Source: Azoarcus sp. (GTDB taxonomy: Bacteria; Pseudomonadota; Gammaproteobacteria; Burkholderiales; Rhodocyclaceae). From it: 8,225 nt of DNA. The notes beneath the pieces were generated by a model. It was not told the DNA's origin. It worked only from the letters and a program-made list of their open reading frames with translations, and did not search any database. A program made the translations under genes and the position numbers. Shown one piece after another: positions 1 to 6,203 of this stretch. The DNA lies in the NCBI GenBank assembly GCA_031258035.1, contig JAIRNL010000212.1, positions 1 to 8,225 on the forward strand, written 5' to 3'. Positions within the stretch are counted from its first letter, which is position 1. Each line of letters opens with the position of its first letter.

Positions 1-569
1 ATCCGGTAGTCGCGCACGTCGCGCACGCCGCACAGCACGATGCTTTGCGGGAATGTTTGCGGGCGCTGGGCGTAACCGGCGCGAATCTGGCGCAGGAGCG
101 AGATGAGCGTGTCGCCGACCAGGGCGTCGACCTCGTCGAGAAAGAGCACCGTGGGCCTGGAGGTCGTGCTGGCCCAATGCGCGAGCAATTGCGTCAGGCG
201 CGCGTGGGGTTCGATGCTTTGCGCTTCGGTGCGGTACCAACGTTCGATTTCCGGCGCGCCGAGGTAGAGGGCGATGGCGCTGGCGATCGCGCTGCATGCG
301 GCGGGAATGCCTTGTACCGCATCGCCGCGCGCGGCCTGCGCGGCTTCGATGTTGGCATAGGCGCAGGCGTGGCGGCCTTCCCGGTTCAGGATTTTCATGA
401 TCGCCAAAAGTGTGCTCGTCTTGCCCGTCTGGCGCGGGGCGTGGAGGACGAAGTAGCGCTTTTCGGCGATCAATTGCTGGATGTCGGGCCAATCGACGCG
501 GGAGAGCATGTCGATGTGGTAGTGATCTTCCGGGATGATCGGCCCGGCGGTGTTGAAGAAGCGCTCCAT
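1..569 (-). CDS. P-loop ATP-binding protein (AAA-type), N-terminal part, cut by window edge
   Basis: The minus strand is open from an ATG at 569 to the left edge, giving 189 residues beginning MERFFNTAGPIIPEDHYHID. A Walker A-like motif, APRQTGKT, lies at residues 44-51; its first position is Ala rather than the usual Gly. Walker B, VLFLDEVD, lies at about 141-148 with Asp145 and Glu146. A hydrophobic strand, SIVLCGVRD, near 176-184 fits a sensor region. An AAGGGA-like ribosome site lies just upstream of the start. I recognise this as a widespread family of AAA-like ATP-binding proteins that begin MERFFNTAGP and carry a HAPRQTGKT motif. Their cellular role is not established to my knowledge, and they are often accessory genes. 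The C-terminal half is outside the window, so any fused domain is unseen. The gene reads away from the tRNA-Lys and is preceded by repeat-bearing non-coding DNA. Certain: an ATPase fold. Uncertain: substrate and function. Confidence 0.8.
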   Translation of the reverse strand, partial: MERFFNTAGPIIPEDHYHIDMLSRVDWPDIQQLIAEKRYFVLHAPRQTGKTSTLLAIMKILNREGRHACAYANIEAAQAARGDAVQGIPAACSAIASAIALYLGAPEIERWYRTEAQSIEPHARLTQLLAHWASTTSRPTVLFLDEVDALVGDTLISLLRQIRAGYAQRPQTFPQSIVLCGVRDVRDYR

Positions 570-646
570 GCGGATTCCCTTCGGGGTCGCGGCGGTATGG
601 AAAAAACATTCTACTAGACTGGGGCAAGACGGGTTGCCGCAGGCGG

Positions 647-669
647 GGCGCGTCCGCGCCCGACGCGCC
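647..669. repeat. Perfect 8-bp GC-rich inverted repeat (hairpin)
   Basis: GGCGCGTC at 647-654 is the exact reverse complement of GACGCGCC at 662-669, separated by 7 nt. No T-run follows on either strand, so it does not look like an intrinsic terminator. It lies about 80 bp upstream of the ATPase start and would fall in that gene's 5' leader or promoter region. Its role is unknown. Confidence 0.6.
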
Positions 670-682
670 ATCCGGGAGCGTC

Positions 683-718
683 GGGGTATACCCCCCAACT
701 CAGAAAATACCCCCGAAA
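683..718. repeat. Repeated TACCCCC motifs with a 12-bp palindrome
   Basis: The perfect palindrome GGGGTATACCCC lies at 683-694. It is followed by a second TACCCCC at 708-714, so two TACCCCC heptamers (689-695 and 708-714) start 19 bp apart in direct orientation. The second is part of ATACCCCCGAAA (707-718), which is identical to 899-910 over the 5' end of the tRNA-Lys gene. Directly repeated heptamers close to a tRNA 3' end resemble the arm-type sites of tyrosine integrases, but this is an inference. No integrase is visible. Confidence 0.45.
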
Positions 719-769
719 ATGAAGGGATTCCGGGATTCGCCAACAGACGCAAAAGGACAGCGACCAAAT

Positions 770-797
770 AAAAAAAAACCCGCCGTGGCGGGGTTTT
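770..797 (-). terminator. Rho-independent terminator of tRNA-Lys
   Basis: Read on the minus strand, a CCCGC stem (792-788) and GCGGG (783-779) enclose a four-base loop and are followed by nine T residues (778-770). An A-run on the upstream side can extend the pairing with the T-run. The terminator begins about 34 nt after the CCA end of the tRNA and is in the right orientation for it. It also shows that the ATPase gene further on is not simply co-transcribed with the tRNA. Confidence 0.85.
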
Positions 798-830
798 CAG
801 TATTTTTTGATGCGCTTTGGAACAGATGGA

Positions 831-906
831 TGGTAGGGGCACAAGGACTCGAACCTTGGACCTACTGATTAAGAGTCAGCTGCTCTACCAACTGAGCTAT
901 ACCCCC
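831..906 (-). tRNA. tRNA-Lys (anticodon CTT)
   Basis: The minus strand gives a full 76-nt cloverleaf. The acceptor is GGGGGTA paired with TGCCCCT, the D arm is GCTC/GAGC with AGTTGGTA, and the anticodon stem is GCTGA/TCAGT. The anticodon loop is CTCTTAA, the variable loop AGGTC, and the T arm CAAGG/CCTTG with TTCGAGT. An A discriminator is followed by an encoded CCA. The anticodon CTT reads AAG, the preferred lysine codon in a GC-rich genome. The 1-72 pair is a G-U wobble and 6-67 is also a wobble (U-G); a G-U at the very first pair is not usual for this tRNA. The gene has its own promoter and terminator. Confidence 0.97.
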
Positions 907-919
907 GAAAGAGGGCCGC

Positions 920-948
920 ACTATAAACGATGCCACCTTGCTCTGCAA
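920..948 (-). promoter_or_regulatory. Sigma-70 type promoter of tRNA-Lys
   Basis: On the minus strand, TTGCAG (948-943) and TATAGT (925-920) are separated by exactly 17 bp, close to the TTGACA/TATAAT consensus. The -10 is followed by a GC-rich discriminator (GCGGCCC), typical of stable-RNA promoters that respond to growth rate and ppGpp. The predicted start falls near 913, about 7 nt before the mature tRNA 5' end. A 6-bp inverted repeat, CGGATG-T-CATCCG (953-965), sits just upstream of the -35. Confidence 0.8.
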
Positions 949-1065
949 GGGGCGGATGTCATCCGGCGCCTGTGTCCATGGGGGATGAGTTCTTCCGTAT
1001 GTCGCGGTCGCTTTCACGGCTCGCATTGCAACGCGGCGGGCGCGGGGAGGGCGTGCGGATTGCCC

Positions 1066-1632
1066 TCAGTCGCCCGACAAGCGTCCGCCCCGGCGTCTGG
1101 CGAAAGGCCCGATGATCGCTCCCAGTCCCGAACTGCCATGGGCGTGGCATATCGCGCAGGCGAGCGCGTCGGCGGCATCCGCCTGCGGCGCGGTGGCGAG
1201 AGCCAGTAGCCGCGTGACCATGTGCTGTACCTGTTCCTTGGCCGCCTTGCCGTGGCCGACCACGGACTGTTTGACTTGCAGCGCCGTGTATTCGGCTACC
1301 GGCAATCCGCATGACACCACGCCGCAAATCACCGCGCCGCGCGCCTGCCCAAGCAACAGCGTCGATTGCGGGTTGACGTTGACGAAAACCTTTTCCACCG
1401 CGGCGATGGCGGGCCGGTAAGTGACGATGATTTCGCGCACGCCGTTGAGGATGATCCCGAGGCGGTCGGGCAGGCTGCGCCCGGTGCCGTCGTCGGTACG
1501 GATGCAGCCGCTGGCTATATAGCTCAGGCGGTCGTTCGCCGCGTCGACGATGCCGAAGCCGGTGACACGCAATCCGGGATCGAGGCCCAGGATACGGGTG
1601 GCGCCAGGGGGCGGGGCAATGATGTCCGCCAC
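1066..1632 (-). CDS. ruvC: Crossover junction endodeoxyribonuclease RuvC
   Basis: The 188-residue product is the Holliday-junction resolvase of the RuvABC complex. It cuts four-way DNA junctions symmetrically during recombinational repair. The RNase H-fold acidic residues are in place: Asp18 in LGLDPG, Glu80 in AAVEKVF, and Asp152 and Asp155 in ADAADALA. The LLLGQARGA and QVKQSVVGHGKAAKEQV stretches are family hallmarks. The start is a GTG at 1632-1630; no ATG lies between it and the catalytic Asp. An AGGA ribosome site (1644-1641) overlaps the yebC TAG stop and sits 8 nt from the GTG, so translation is probably coupled to yebC. The N-terminus is about 11 residues longer than in E. coli. In many proteobacteria ruvA and ruvB follow ruvC; here a tRNA unit follows in their place. 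Family assignment is secure. Confidence 0.96.
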   Translation of the reverse strand: MADIIAPPPGATRILGLDPGLRVTGFGIVDAANDRLSYIASGCIRTDDGTGRSLPDRLGIILNGVREIIVTYRPAIAAVEKVFVNVNPQSTLLLGQARGAVICGVVSCGLPVAEYTALQVKQSVVGHGKAAKEQVQHMVTRLLALATAPQADAADALACAICHAHGSSGLGAIIGPFARRRGGRLSGD

Positions 1633-1642
1633 GCCCGTCGTC

Positions 1643-2368
1643 CTAGTCGTCGAGCGCGGCGGAGGTGTATACCTCCTGGACGTCGTCGATCGCTTCGAGC
1701 GCGTCGAGCAGCTTTTGCATGCGCGCGGCGTCCTCGCCGGAGAGTTCGGTTTCGTTCTGCGGCTTCATGGTGACTTCGCCGAATTCGGCCTTGAAGCCCG
1801 CGGCTTCCAGCGCCTCGCGCACGGCGGTGAACTCCCATGGCCCTGTGATGACTTCGATCGAGCCGTCATCGTTGGCGAGTACGTCTTCCGCGCCGGCTTC
1901 AAGCGCCGCTTCCATCAGCGCATCCTCGCTGGTGCCGGGGGCGAACAGTAATTGCCCGCAATGCCTGAACTGGAAGGCCACACAGCCGTCGGTGCCCATG
2001 TTGCCGCCATATTTGCTGAAGGCGTGGCGCACGTCGGCCACGGTGCGGGTCTTGTTGTCGGTGAGGCAATCGACCATGATCGCCGCGCCGGCGATGCCGT
2101 AGCCTTCATAGCGCGCTTCTTCGTACACCACGCCGTCGAGTTGCCCGGCGCCGCGCTTGATCGCGTTTTCGATCGTGTCCTTGGGGACGGATTCGCCCCT
2201 GGCTTTGTCGACCGCCAGCCGCAGGCGCGGGTTGGCGCCGATGTCGCTGCCGCCCATTTTGGCGGCGACGGTGATCTCCTTGATCAGCTTGGTGAATATC
2301 TTGCCCCGCCTGGCGTCCTGGCGCCCTTTGCGGTGCTGGATATTGGCCCATTTCGAGTGACCTGCCAT
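1643..2368 (-). CDS. yebC: YebC/PmpR/TACO1-family protein
   Basis: The 241-residue product starts MAGHSKWANIQHRKGRQDARRGKIFTKL in sense, the typical YebC opening, and has the usual family length. Other hallmarks are GGSDIGANPRLRLAVDKAR, the NKTRTVADVRHAFSKYGGN region and a C-terminal QKLLDALEAIDDVQEVYTS. Family members have been described as DNA-binding regulators (PmpR). Bacterial and mitochondrial YebC/TACO1 proteins have also been linked to translation, including relief of stalling at proline-rich sequences. Which role applies here cannot be read from sequence. An AGAGG ribosome site lies 8 nt before the ATG. The gene lies 55 nt after smpB and 10 nt before ruvC, all on the minus strand. 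The yebC-ruvC pairing is common in proteobacteria. Confidence 0.95.
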   Translation of the reverse strand: MAGHSKWANIQHRKGRQDARRGKIFTKLIKEITVAAKMGGSDIGANPRLRLAVDKARGESVPKDTIENAIKRGAGQLDGVVYEEARYEGYGIAGAAIMVDCLTDNKTRTVADVRHAFSKYGGNMGTDGCVAFQFRHCGQLLFAPGTSEDALMEAALEAGAEDVLANDDGSIEVITGPWEFTAVREALEAAGFKAEFGEVTMKPQNETELSGEDAARMQKLLDALEAIDDVQEVYTSAALDD

Positions 2369-2423
2369 GTAACGAACCTCTGCGATGATGATCTGGAACC
2401 GTAAATTATGCCGCAGCCAGGGA

Positions 2424-2870
2424 TCAGGCCTGTTGCCTCATCAGCCTTGCTTTTTCACGATCCCAGTCGCGTTTTTTTTCGTCTTCGCGCTTGTCGTAGA
2501 GTTTCTTGCCTTTGGCAAGTCCGATCTGCGCCTTGACGCGCCCTTTGCTGAAATGCAAATCGAGCGGCACCAAGGTGAAGCCGGCGCGCTCGACCTTGCC
2601 GATCAGGCGGGCGATTTCCTTGCCGTGCAGCAGGAGTTTGCGGGTACGGGTTGGCTCGGCCCTGATGTGGGTCGAGGCGCTCGCCAGCGGGGTGATGTGC
2701 ATGCCGAGGATGAAAAGCTCCTCGCCGCGCACGATCACGTAGGCTTCCTTGATGTTGGCGCGCCCGGCGCGGATGGCCTTGACCTCCCAGCCTTCGAGCA
2801 CAAGCCCGGTCTCGTACCTTTCTTCGATGAAGAAATCGTGATGGGCCTTGCGGTTTTCGATGATGCTCAT
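2424..2870 (-). CDS. smpB: SsrA-binding protein SmpB
   Basis: The 148-residue product binds tmRNA (SsrA) and delivers it to stalled ribosomes for trans-translation. The start MSIIENRKAHHDFFIEERYE is the classic SmpB N-terminus, followed by GLVLEGWEVKAIRAGRANIKEAYV and FILGMHITPLASAS. The basic C-terminal tail (GLAKGKKLYDKREDEKKRDWDREKARLMR, in part) enters the mRNA channel in known structures. The frame stays open another 56 codons upstream to 3038, but that extension has no family similarity and crosses the ratA start, so 2870 is chosen. The ribosome site is weak (GGAT about 9 nt upstream). The gene is divergent from ratA across 153 bp, an arrangement also seen in E. coli. No tmRNA gene was recognised in this window. 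Confidence 0.96.
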   Translation of the reverse strand: MSIIENRKAHHDFFIEERYETGLVLEGWEVKAIRAGRANIKEAYVIVRGEELFILGMHITPLASASTHIRAEPTRTRKLLLHGKEIARLIGKVERAGFTLVPLDLHFSKGRVKAQIGLAKGKKLYDKREDEKKRDWDREKARLMRQQA

Positions 2871-3023
2871 GTTTCGATCCACGCCCGGCGTTGGCGGCCG
2901 GGATGGCTGGAGTCGGTTCGATGAAAAGGTTGGCGGCGGGTTGGCGACGCGTGAAGGCGCGAGGGGATCGGCCCGGCTTTGCGTTAGAATCGCGTATCTT
3001 ATCAGTTTGCTTGGCTTGCGCCG

Positions 3024-3467
3024 ATGGCCGCTGTTCATAAAAAGGTACTGATCGAATACACCCCCGCGCAGATGTTCGATCTGGTCGACCGCTGTGAGGA
3101 CTACTCACAGTTCCTGCCGTGGTGCGGCGGCGCCGAGTTGATCGCCCGCAACGACGAAGTGACCGCCGCCACGCTGCACATCAACTATCACGGCATCAAG
3201 TCCCGTTTCAGCACCGAGAACCGCAAGCGTTACCCCACCGAAATGTCGATCCGCCTCACGGACGGCCCGTTTACTCGTCTCGATGGGGGCTGGCATTTCA
3301 CCCCGCTGGGCGAGACCGCCTGCAAGGTGGAATTCGACCTGCATTACGAGTTCTCCAGCCGGCTTCTGGAAAAAGCCCTCGGGCCGGTGTTCGGCCATAT
3401 TGCCAATACTTTCGTCGAGGCATTCGTCAAGCGCGCCAGCCAGGTTTATGGAGTCCGGCATCCATGA
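3024..3467 (+). CDS. ratA: RatA family protein (START/COQ10-like fold)
   Basis: The 147-residue protein belongs to the polyketide cyclase/COQ10 START-domain family. The opening MAAVHKKVLIEYTPAQMFDLV, the QFLPWC motif at about residues 29-34 and the VEFDLHYEFSSRLLEKALGPVF segment are characteristic. In E. coli RatA (also called PasT) is reported to block 70S ribosome assembly by binding the large subunit. The wider family includes coenzyme Q-binding COQ10, and a role in respiration has been argued too, so the physiological role is unsettled. No Shine-Dalgarno sequence is evident before the ATG. A possible -10, TAGAAT at 2985-2990, lacks a clear -35 and would give a short leader. Its stop overlaps the rnfH start (ATGA), so the two are translated together. 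Confidence 0.92.
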   Translation: MAAVHKKVLIEYTPAQMFDLVDRCEDYSQFLPWCGGAELIARNDEVTAATLHINYHGIKSRFSTENRKRYPTEMSIRLTDGPFTRLDGGWHFTPLGETACKVEFDLHYEFSSRLLEKALGPVFGHIANTFVEAFVKRASQVYGVRHP

Positions 3468-3787
3468 GCGAATTCATCGAGGTCGAAGTCGTCTATGCCC
3501 TGGCTCACCAGCAGGACATCGTGACCGTGTCCCTGCCGGAAGGCGCGACCGCGCATGAAGCGGTCGAGGCTTCCGGCCTGATGCTCAAATACCCGGAAAT
3601 CGACCCCGGCGGTCGCAACAAGCTCGGCATCTACGCCCGGCCCGCCCGGCCCGATACCGTGCTGCGCGAACATGACCGGGTTGAAATCTACCGTCCGCTC
3701 ATCGCGGACCCGAAAGCGGTGCGCAAGAAACGCGCCGAGGAAGGCAAGGCGATGAAAAAAGGCGGCGGTGCGGCGCAGGATGCGTGA
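3464..3787 (+). CDS. rnfH: RnfH family ubiquitin-fold protein (UPF0125, RatB-like)
   Basis: The 107-residue protein starts MSEFIEVEVVYALAHQQDIV and contains LPEGATAHEAVEASGL, GIYARPARPDTVLREHDRVEIYRPL and a terminal lysine-rich ADPKAVRKKRAEEG tail. These are the conserved blocks of the RnfH/UPF0125 family, which has a beta-grasp (ubiquitin-like) fold. The biochemical role is not known. The E. coli homologue next to ratA was named RatB, but it was not shown to act as an antitoxin. The start ATG overlaps the ratA stop by 4 nt, the usual context. It ends 37 nt short of the convergent DUF4124 gene, and no clear hairpin terminator was seen in that gap. Confidence 0.92.
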   Translation: MSEFIEVEVVYALAHQQDIVTVSLPEGATAHEAVEASGLMLKYPEIDPGGRNKLGIYARPARPDTVLREHDRVEIYRPLIADPKAVRKKRAEEGKAMKKGGGAAQDA

Positions 3788-3824
3788 AATGCCCTGTCCC
3801 GTGGGCGTTTCGGGCCGCGCTGCC

Positions 3825-4352
3825 TCATTTCTCGTTGCAAAAGGCGTCGACCAGCTCCTGGGCGCGCGCGATCTCGGCCTCCCGCTCTCCGGCGTCGAGG
3901 AACTCCCGCCCGCCATCGGCGGTGGGGCGGGCCACGCGCTGGCCGCTGACGAGCGCGCCGTGTTGGATACGGGCGCGCTGGCAATCCTGTGCGCGGCGGT
4001 TGGCCTGGGCGGCATCCTTTTCGGCCTTGGCGCGGGCCTCGGCATCGGCGGCGCGGCGCTTGCGGAATTCCAGATCGCGTTCGGCAAGGCTCTTGGCGGG
4101 CGCGGCGGCGGGAATGGCGTTCGCGGGGGCGGTTTCGCCGTCCGGCTGCGCGGCCTCGGGGTCATCCGCCACAGGATGCGGGCGGGCGGGCGTGGAGGAG
4201 ATCGTCTTTCCGACGTTCGCCTGGTTCGGGGGAATATCTGAAAAGTGTACGCGGCCCTGCTCGTCTTTCCACTGGTATATCTCGGCGCTCGCCGGCAAGA
4301 CGAAAACCAGGGCGAAAGCCAGCAGGGCGCGCTGGGCGGAATGTTTCTTCAT
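3825..4352 (-). CDS. DUF4124 domain-containing exported protein
   Basis: The 175-residue product begins with a signal peptide: MKKHSAQR, a hydrophobic core ALLAFALVFVLP, and an ASA cleavage motif ending at residue 23. The mature part opens EIYQWKDEQGRVHFSDIPP, the hallmark of DUF4124, a short beta-rich domain of unknown function in exported proteobacterial proteins. A Pro/Ala-rich linker (about 55-86) leads to a charged helix rich in Ala, Glu, Arg and Lys (about 87-125) that could form a coiled coil. Two cysteines (124 and 172) might form a disulfide. An AGGAG site lies 8 nt before the ATG at 4352. It is divergent from guaB across 79 bp and convergent with rnfH. A DUF4124 gene beside guaB is, from memory, a recurring betaproteobacterial neighbourhood. 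Location in the periplasm is inferred; function is unknown. Confidence 0.9.
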   Translation of the reverse strand: MKKHSAQRALLAFALVFVLPASAEIYQWKDEQGRVHFSDIPPNQANVGKTISSTPARPHPVADDPEAAQPDGETAPANAIPAAAPAKSLAERDLEFRKRRAADAEARAKAEKDAAQANRRAQDCQRARIQHGALVSGQRVARPTADGGREFLDAGEREAEIARAQELVDAFCNEK

Positions 4353-4374
4353 CTGTATTTCTCCTGCCGTTAGC

Positions 4375-4404
4375 TTACGCGGCGGGAAAGGAGCTTTGTA
4401 TAAT
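4375..4404 (+). promoter_or_regulatory. Probable guaB promoter
   Basis: A perfect TATAAT lies at 4399-4404, 27 nt before the guaB ATG, giving a leader of roughly 20 nt. The best -35 candidate, TTACGC at 4375-4380 with an 18-bp spacer, is poor, so an activator or non-consensus recognition is possible. No PurR-like palindrome was recognised. AAAGGA at 4419-4424 serves as the guaB ribosome site. Confidence 0.6.
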
Positions 4405-4431
4405 GGAAATTTGGTCGAAAGGAAAAAAGTC

Positions 4432-5892
4432 ATGCGAGTGATCCAGAAGGCGCTGACGTTCGACGACGTCCTTCTCGTCCCCGCCCATTCGACGGTGTTG
4501 CCGCGCGACGTGGGGTTGAGCACCCAGATTACCCGCAACATCCGCCTCAACATTCCACTGGTGTCCGCCGCGATGGATACCGTCACCGAGGCGCGGCTCG
4601 CCATCGCGCTCGCCCAGGAAGGTGGCATCGGCGTGGTGCACAAGAATCTCTCCCCGGTCGAGCAGGCCGCCGAGGTACACAAGGTCAAGCGCCACGAGTC
4701 CGGCGTGCTCAAGGATCCCGTCACCATTCCGCCGACGATGTCGGTGGGCGAAGTGATCGCCTTGCAGCGTCGGCATCGCTTCTCCGGCGTGCCTGTGGTC
4801 GAGGCGGGCAAGGTCATCGGTATCGTCACCAACCGCGATACCCGTTTCGAGACGCGCCTGGATCAGCCCGTGCGCGAAATCATGACCCCGCAGGCGCGCC
4901 TGGTCACGGTGCAGGAGGGCGCCAGCCTTGAAGAAGCCCGCGAACTGCTGCGCCGCCACCGGCTGGAGCGGGTGCTGGTGCTGAACGAGGCGGGCGAGCT
5001 TTCCGGCCTCATCACGGTCAAGGACATGATGAAAGCCACCGAACACCCGCTCGCCGCCAAGGACGAACTGGGGCGGCTGCGGGTCGCGGCGGCGCTTGGC
5101 GTGGGCGCGGGCACCGAAGAGCGCGCCGAGCGCCTGGCTGAGGCCGGCGTCGACATGATCGTGGTCGATACCGCCCACGGCCATGCGCAGGGCGTGATCG
5201 ACCGCGTGCGCTGGGTCAAGAAGCACTTCCCGAAAATCGAAGTCGTGGGCGGCAACATTGCCACGGGCGAGGCGGCGCGGGCGCTGGTCGATGCCGGGGC
5301 CGACGGCGTCAAGGTCGGCATCGGGCCTGGCTCGATCTGCACCACCCGCATCGTTGCCGGCGTCGGCGTGCCGCAGGTCACGGCCATCGAACTCGTCGGC
5401 GGCGCGCTGGCTGGCACCGACGTGCCGATGATCGCCGACGGCGGCATCCGTTTCTCGGGCGACATCGCCAAGGCGATCGCCGCCGGGGCCGACTGCGTGA
5501 TGCTCGGCGGCCTGTTCGCCGGCACCGAGGAAGCGCCGGGCGAGATGGTGCTGTTCCAGGGGCGTTCCTACAAGGCGTATCGCGGCATGGGATCGCTCGG
5601 CGCAATGGAAAAGGGTGCCGCCGACCGCTATTTCCAGGACAGCTCCTCGAACATCGACAAACTGGTGCCCGAGGGCATCGAGGGGCGCGTGCCCTACAAG
5701 GGGCCGGCGGCGGCGGTAATTCACCAGTTGATCGGCGGCCTGCGCGCCGCGATGGGCTATCTCGGCTGCGAAAATATTGCCGCGATGCACGCACGGGCGC
5801 GTTTCGTCGAAATCAGTTCGGCGGGGATGCGCGAATCTCACGTTCATGACGTACAGATCACCAAGGAAGCGCCGAACTACCAGATCGGCTGA
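4432..5892 (+). CDS. guaB: Inosine-5'-monophosphate dehydrogenase
   Basis: The 486-residue enzyme oxidises IMP to XMP with NAD+, the first committed step of guanine nucleotide synthesis in the cytoplasm. It opens MRVIQKALTFDDVLLVPAHS, as typical. The catalytic cysteine is Cys303 in GIGPGSICTTR, and the phosphate-binding ADGGIRFSGD segment is at about 336-344. The mobile flap carries the Arg-Tyr pair in ADRYFQD (about 397-403). Two CBS domains, the regulatory nucleotide-binding module, are inserted at about residues 91-200. Length matches the E. coli enzyme (488). The frame is open far upstream to 3784, but that stretch is antisense to the DUF4124 gene; ATG 4432 is preceded by AAAGGA and matches the family N-terminus. 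It is the first gene of the guaB-membrane protein-guaA transcript. Confidence 0.98.
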   Translation: MRVIQKALTFDDVLLVPAHSTVLPRDVGLSTQITRNIRLNIPLVSAAMDTVTEARLAIALAQEGGIGVVHKNLSPVEQAAEVHKVKRHESGVLKDPVTIPPTMSVGEVIALQRRHRFSGVPVVEAGKVIGIVTNRDTRFETRLDQPVREIMTPQARLVTVQEGASLEEARELLRRHRLERVLVLNEAGELSGLITVKDMMKATEHPLAAKDELGRLRVAAALGVGAGTEERAERLAEAGVDMIVVDTAHGHAQGVIDRVRWVKKHFPKIEVVGGNIATGEAARALVDAGADGVKVGIGPGSICTTRIVAGVGVPQVTAIELVGGALAGTDVPMIADGGIRFSGDIAKAIAAGADCVMLGGLFAGTEEAPGEMVLFQGRSYKAYRGMGSLGAMEKGAADRYFQDSSSNIDKLVPEGIEGRVPYKGPAAAVIHQLIGGLRAAMGYLGCENIAAMHARARFVEISSAGMRESHVHDVQITKEAPNYQIG

Positions 5893-5912
5893 GCGCACCG
5901 AGGATGAAAAAT

Positions 5913-6203
5913 ATGCCCAGGCAATCGAGTGTCGGCAAGAAACTGTTGCTGGGACTTTCTATTTTTGTAGCAGCGTGGTGTATATGGACGGCAACGGACA
6001 GTTGGATGCATCCAGGGTGGCTAGGCGCTGGATATGCAGTGGCCATAGGAACACTTGGTGTTGGTAACATCATCTGTTTGTTGTTGAATTACGCGTATTC
6101 AAAATTGGCGGGCAGTCCTAGGTGGGTAAAGTGGTTGCTAGCTGTGCAGCTGCTTGTAGCGGTTGTTTTCTGCATGACTATTTTTTACCTCTTTGCCGTA
6201 TAG
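5913..6203 (+). CDS. Small three-helix membrane protein, unknown function, within the gua operon
   Basis: This 96-residue protein is not one I recognise. It has a short basic N-terminus (MPRQSSVGKK) and three hydrophobic segments, at about residues 11-27, 36-62 and 71-96. The loop before the second is Trp-rich, and the chain ends inside the third helix. ATG 5913 is preferred because GAGGA (5900-5904) lies 8 nt upstream. The in-frame ATG at 5904 would overlap that site and add three residues. It lies 20 nt after guaB and 25 nt before guaA on the same strand, so it should be co-transcribed. Its base and codon use (many AT-ending codons such as TTG, TTT, GTA, ATA) is clearly less GC-biased than guaB and guaA, suggesting later acquisition or weak codon selection. 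Expression looks plausible; the function is unknown. Confidence 0.72.
   Translation: MPRQSSVGKKLLLGLSIFVAAWCIWTATDSWMHPGWLGAGYAVAIGTLGVGNIICLLLNYAYSKLAGSPRWVKWLLAVQLLVAVVFCMTIFYLFAV

Noticed and set aside
45..617. Plus-strand 190-codon frame at the left end
   Set aside because: It is the antisense shadow of the ATPase, whose minus-strand product has Walker A and B motifs.
817..1209. Plus-strand open frame with a GTRTRTLDLLIKSQLLYQL-like stretch
   Set aside because: It is the antisense reading of the tRNA-Lys gene, a well-known false protein. The rest is antisense to the non-coding gap and the ruvC end.
2369..3023. tmRNA (ssrA) gene expected near smpB
   Set aside because: The gaps around smpB are too short, and no tRNA-like acceptor or tag-coding end was seen in the window.
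2871..3038. N-terminal extension of smpB
   Set aside because: It has no SmpB similarity and overlaps the divergent ratA start. MSIIENRKA is the normal beginning.
3784..4431. Upstream extension of the guaB frame
   Set aside because: The translation is low-complexity and antisense to the DUF4124 gene. The family N-terminus and the ribosome site fix the start at 4432.
4375..5898. Long 507-codon minus-strand frame over guaB
   Set aside because: It mirrors the GC-rich codon pattern of guaB. It is rich in His, Asp and Gly repeats, has no family signature and covers a secure gene.
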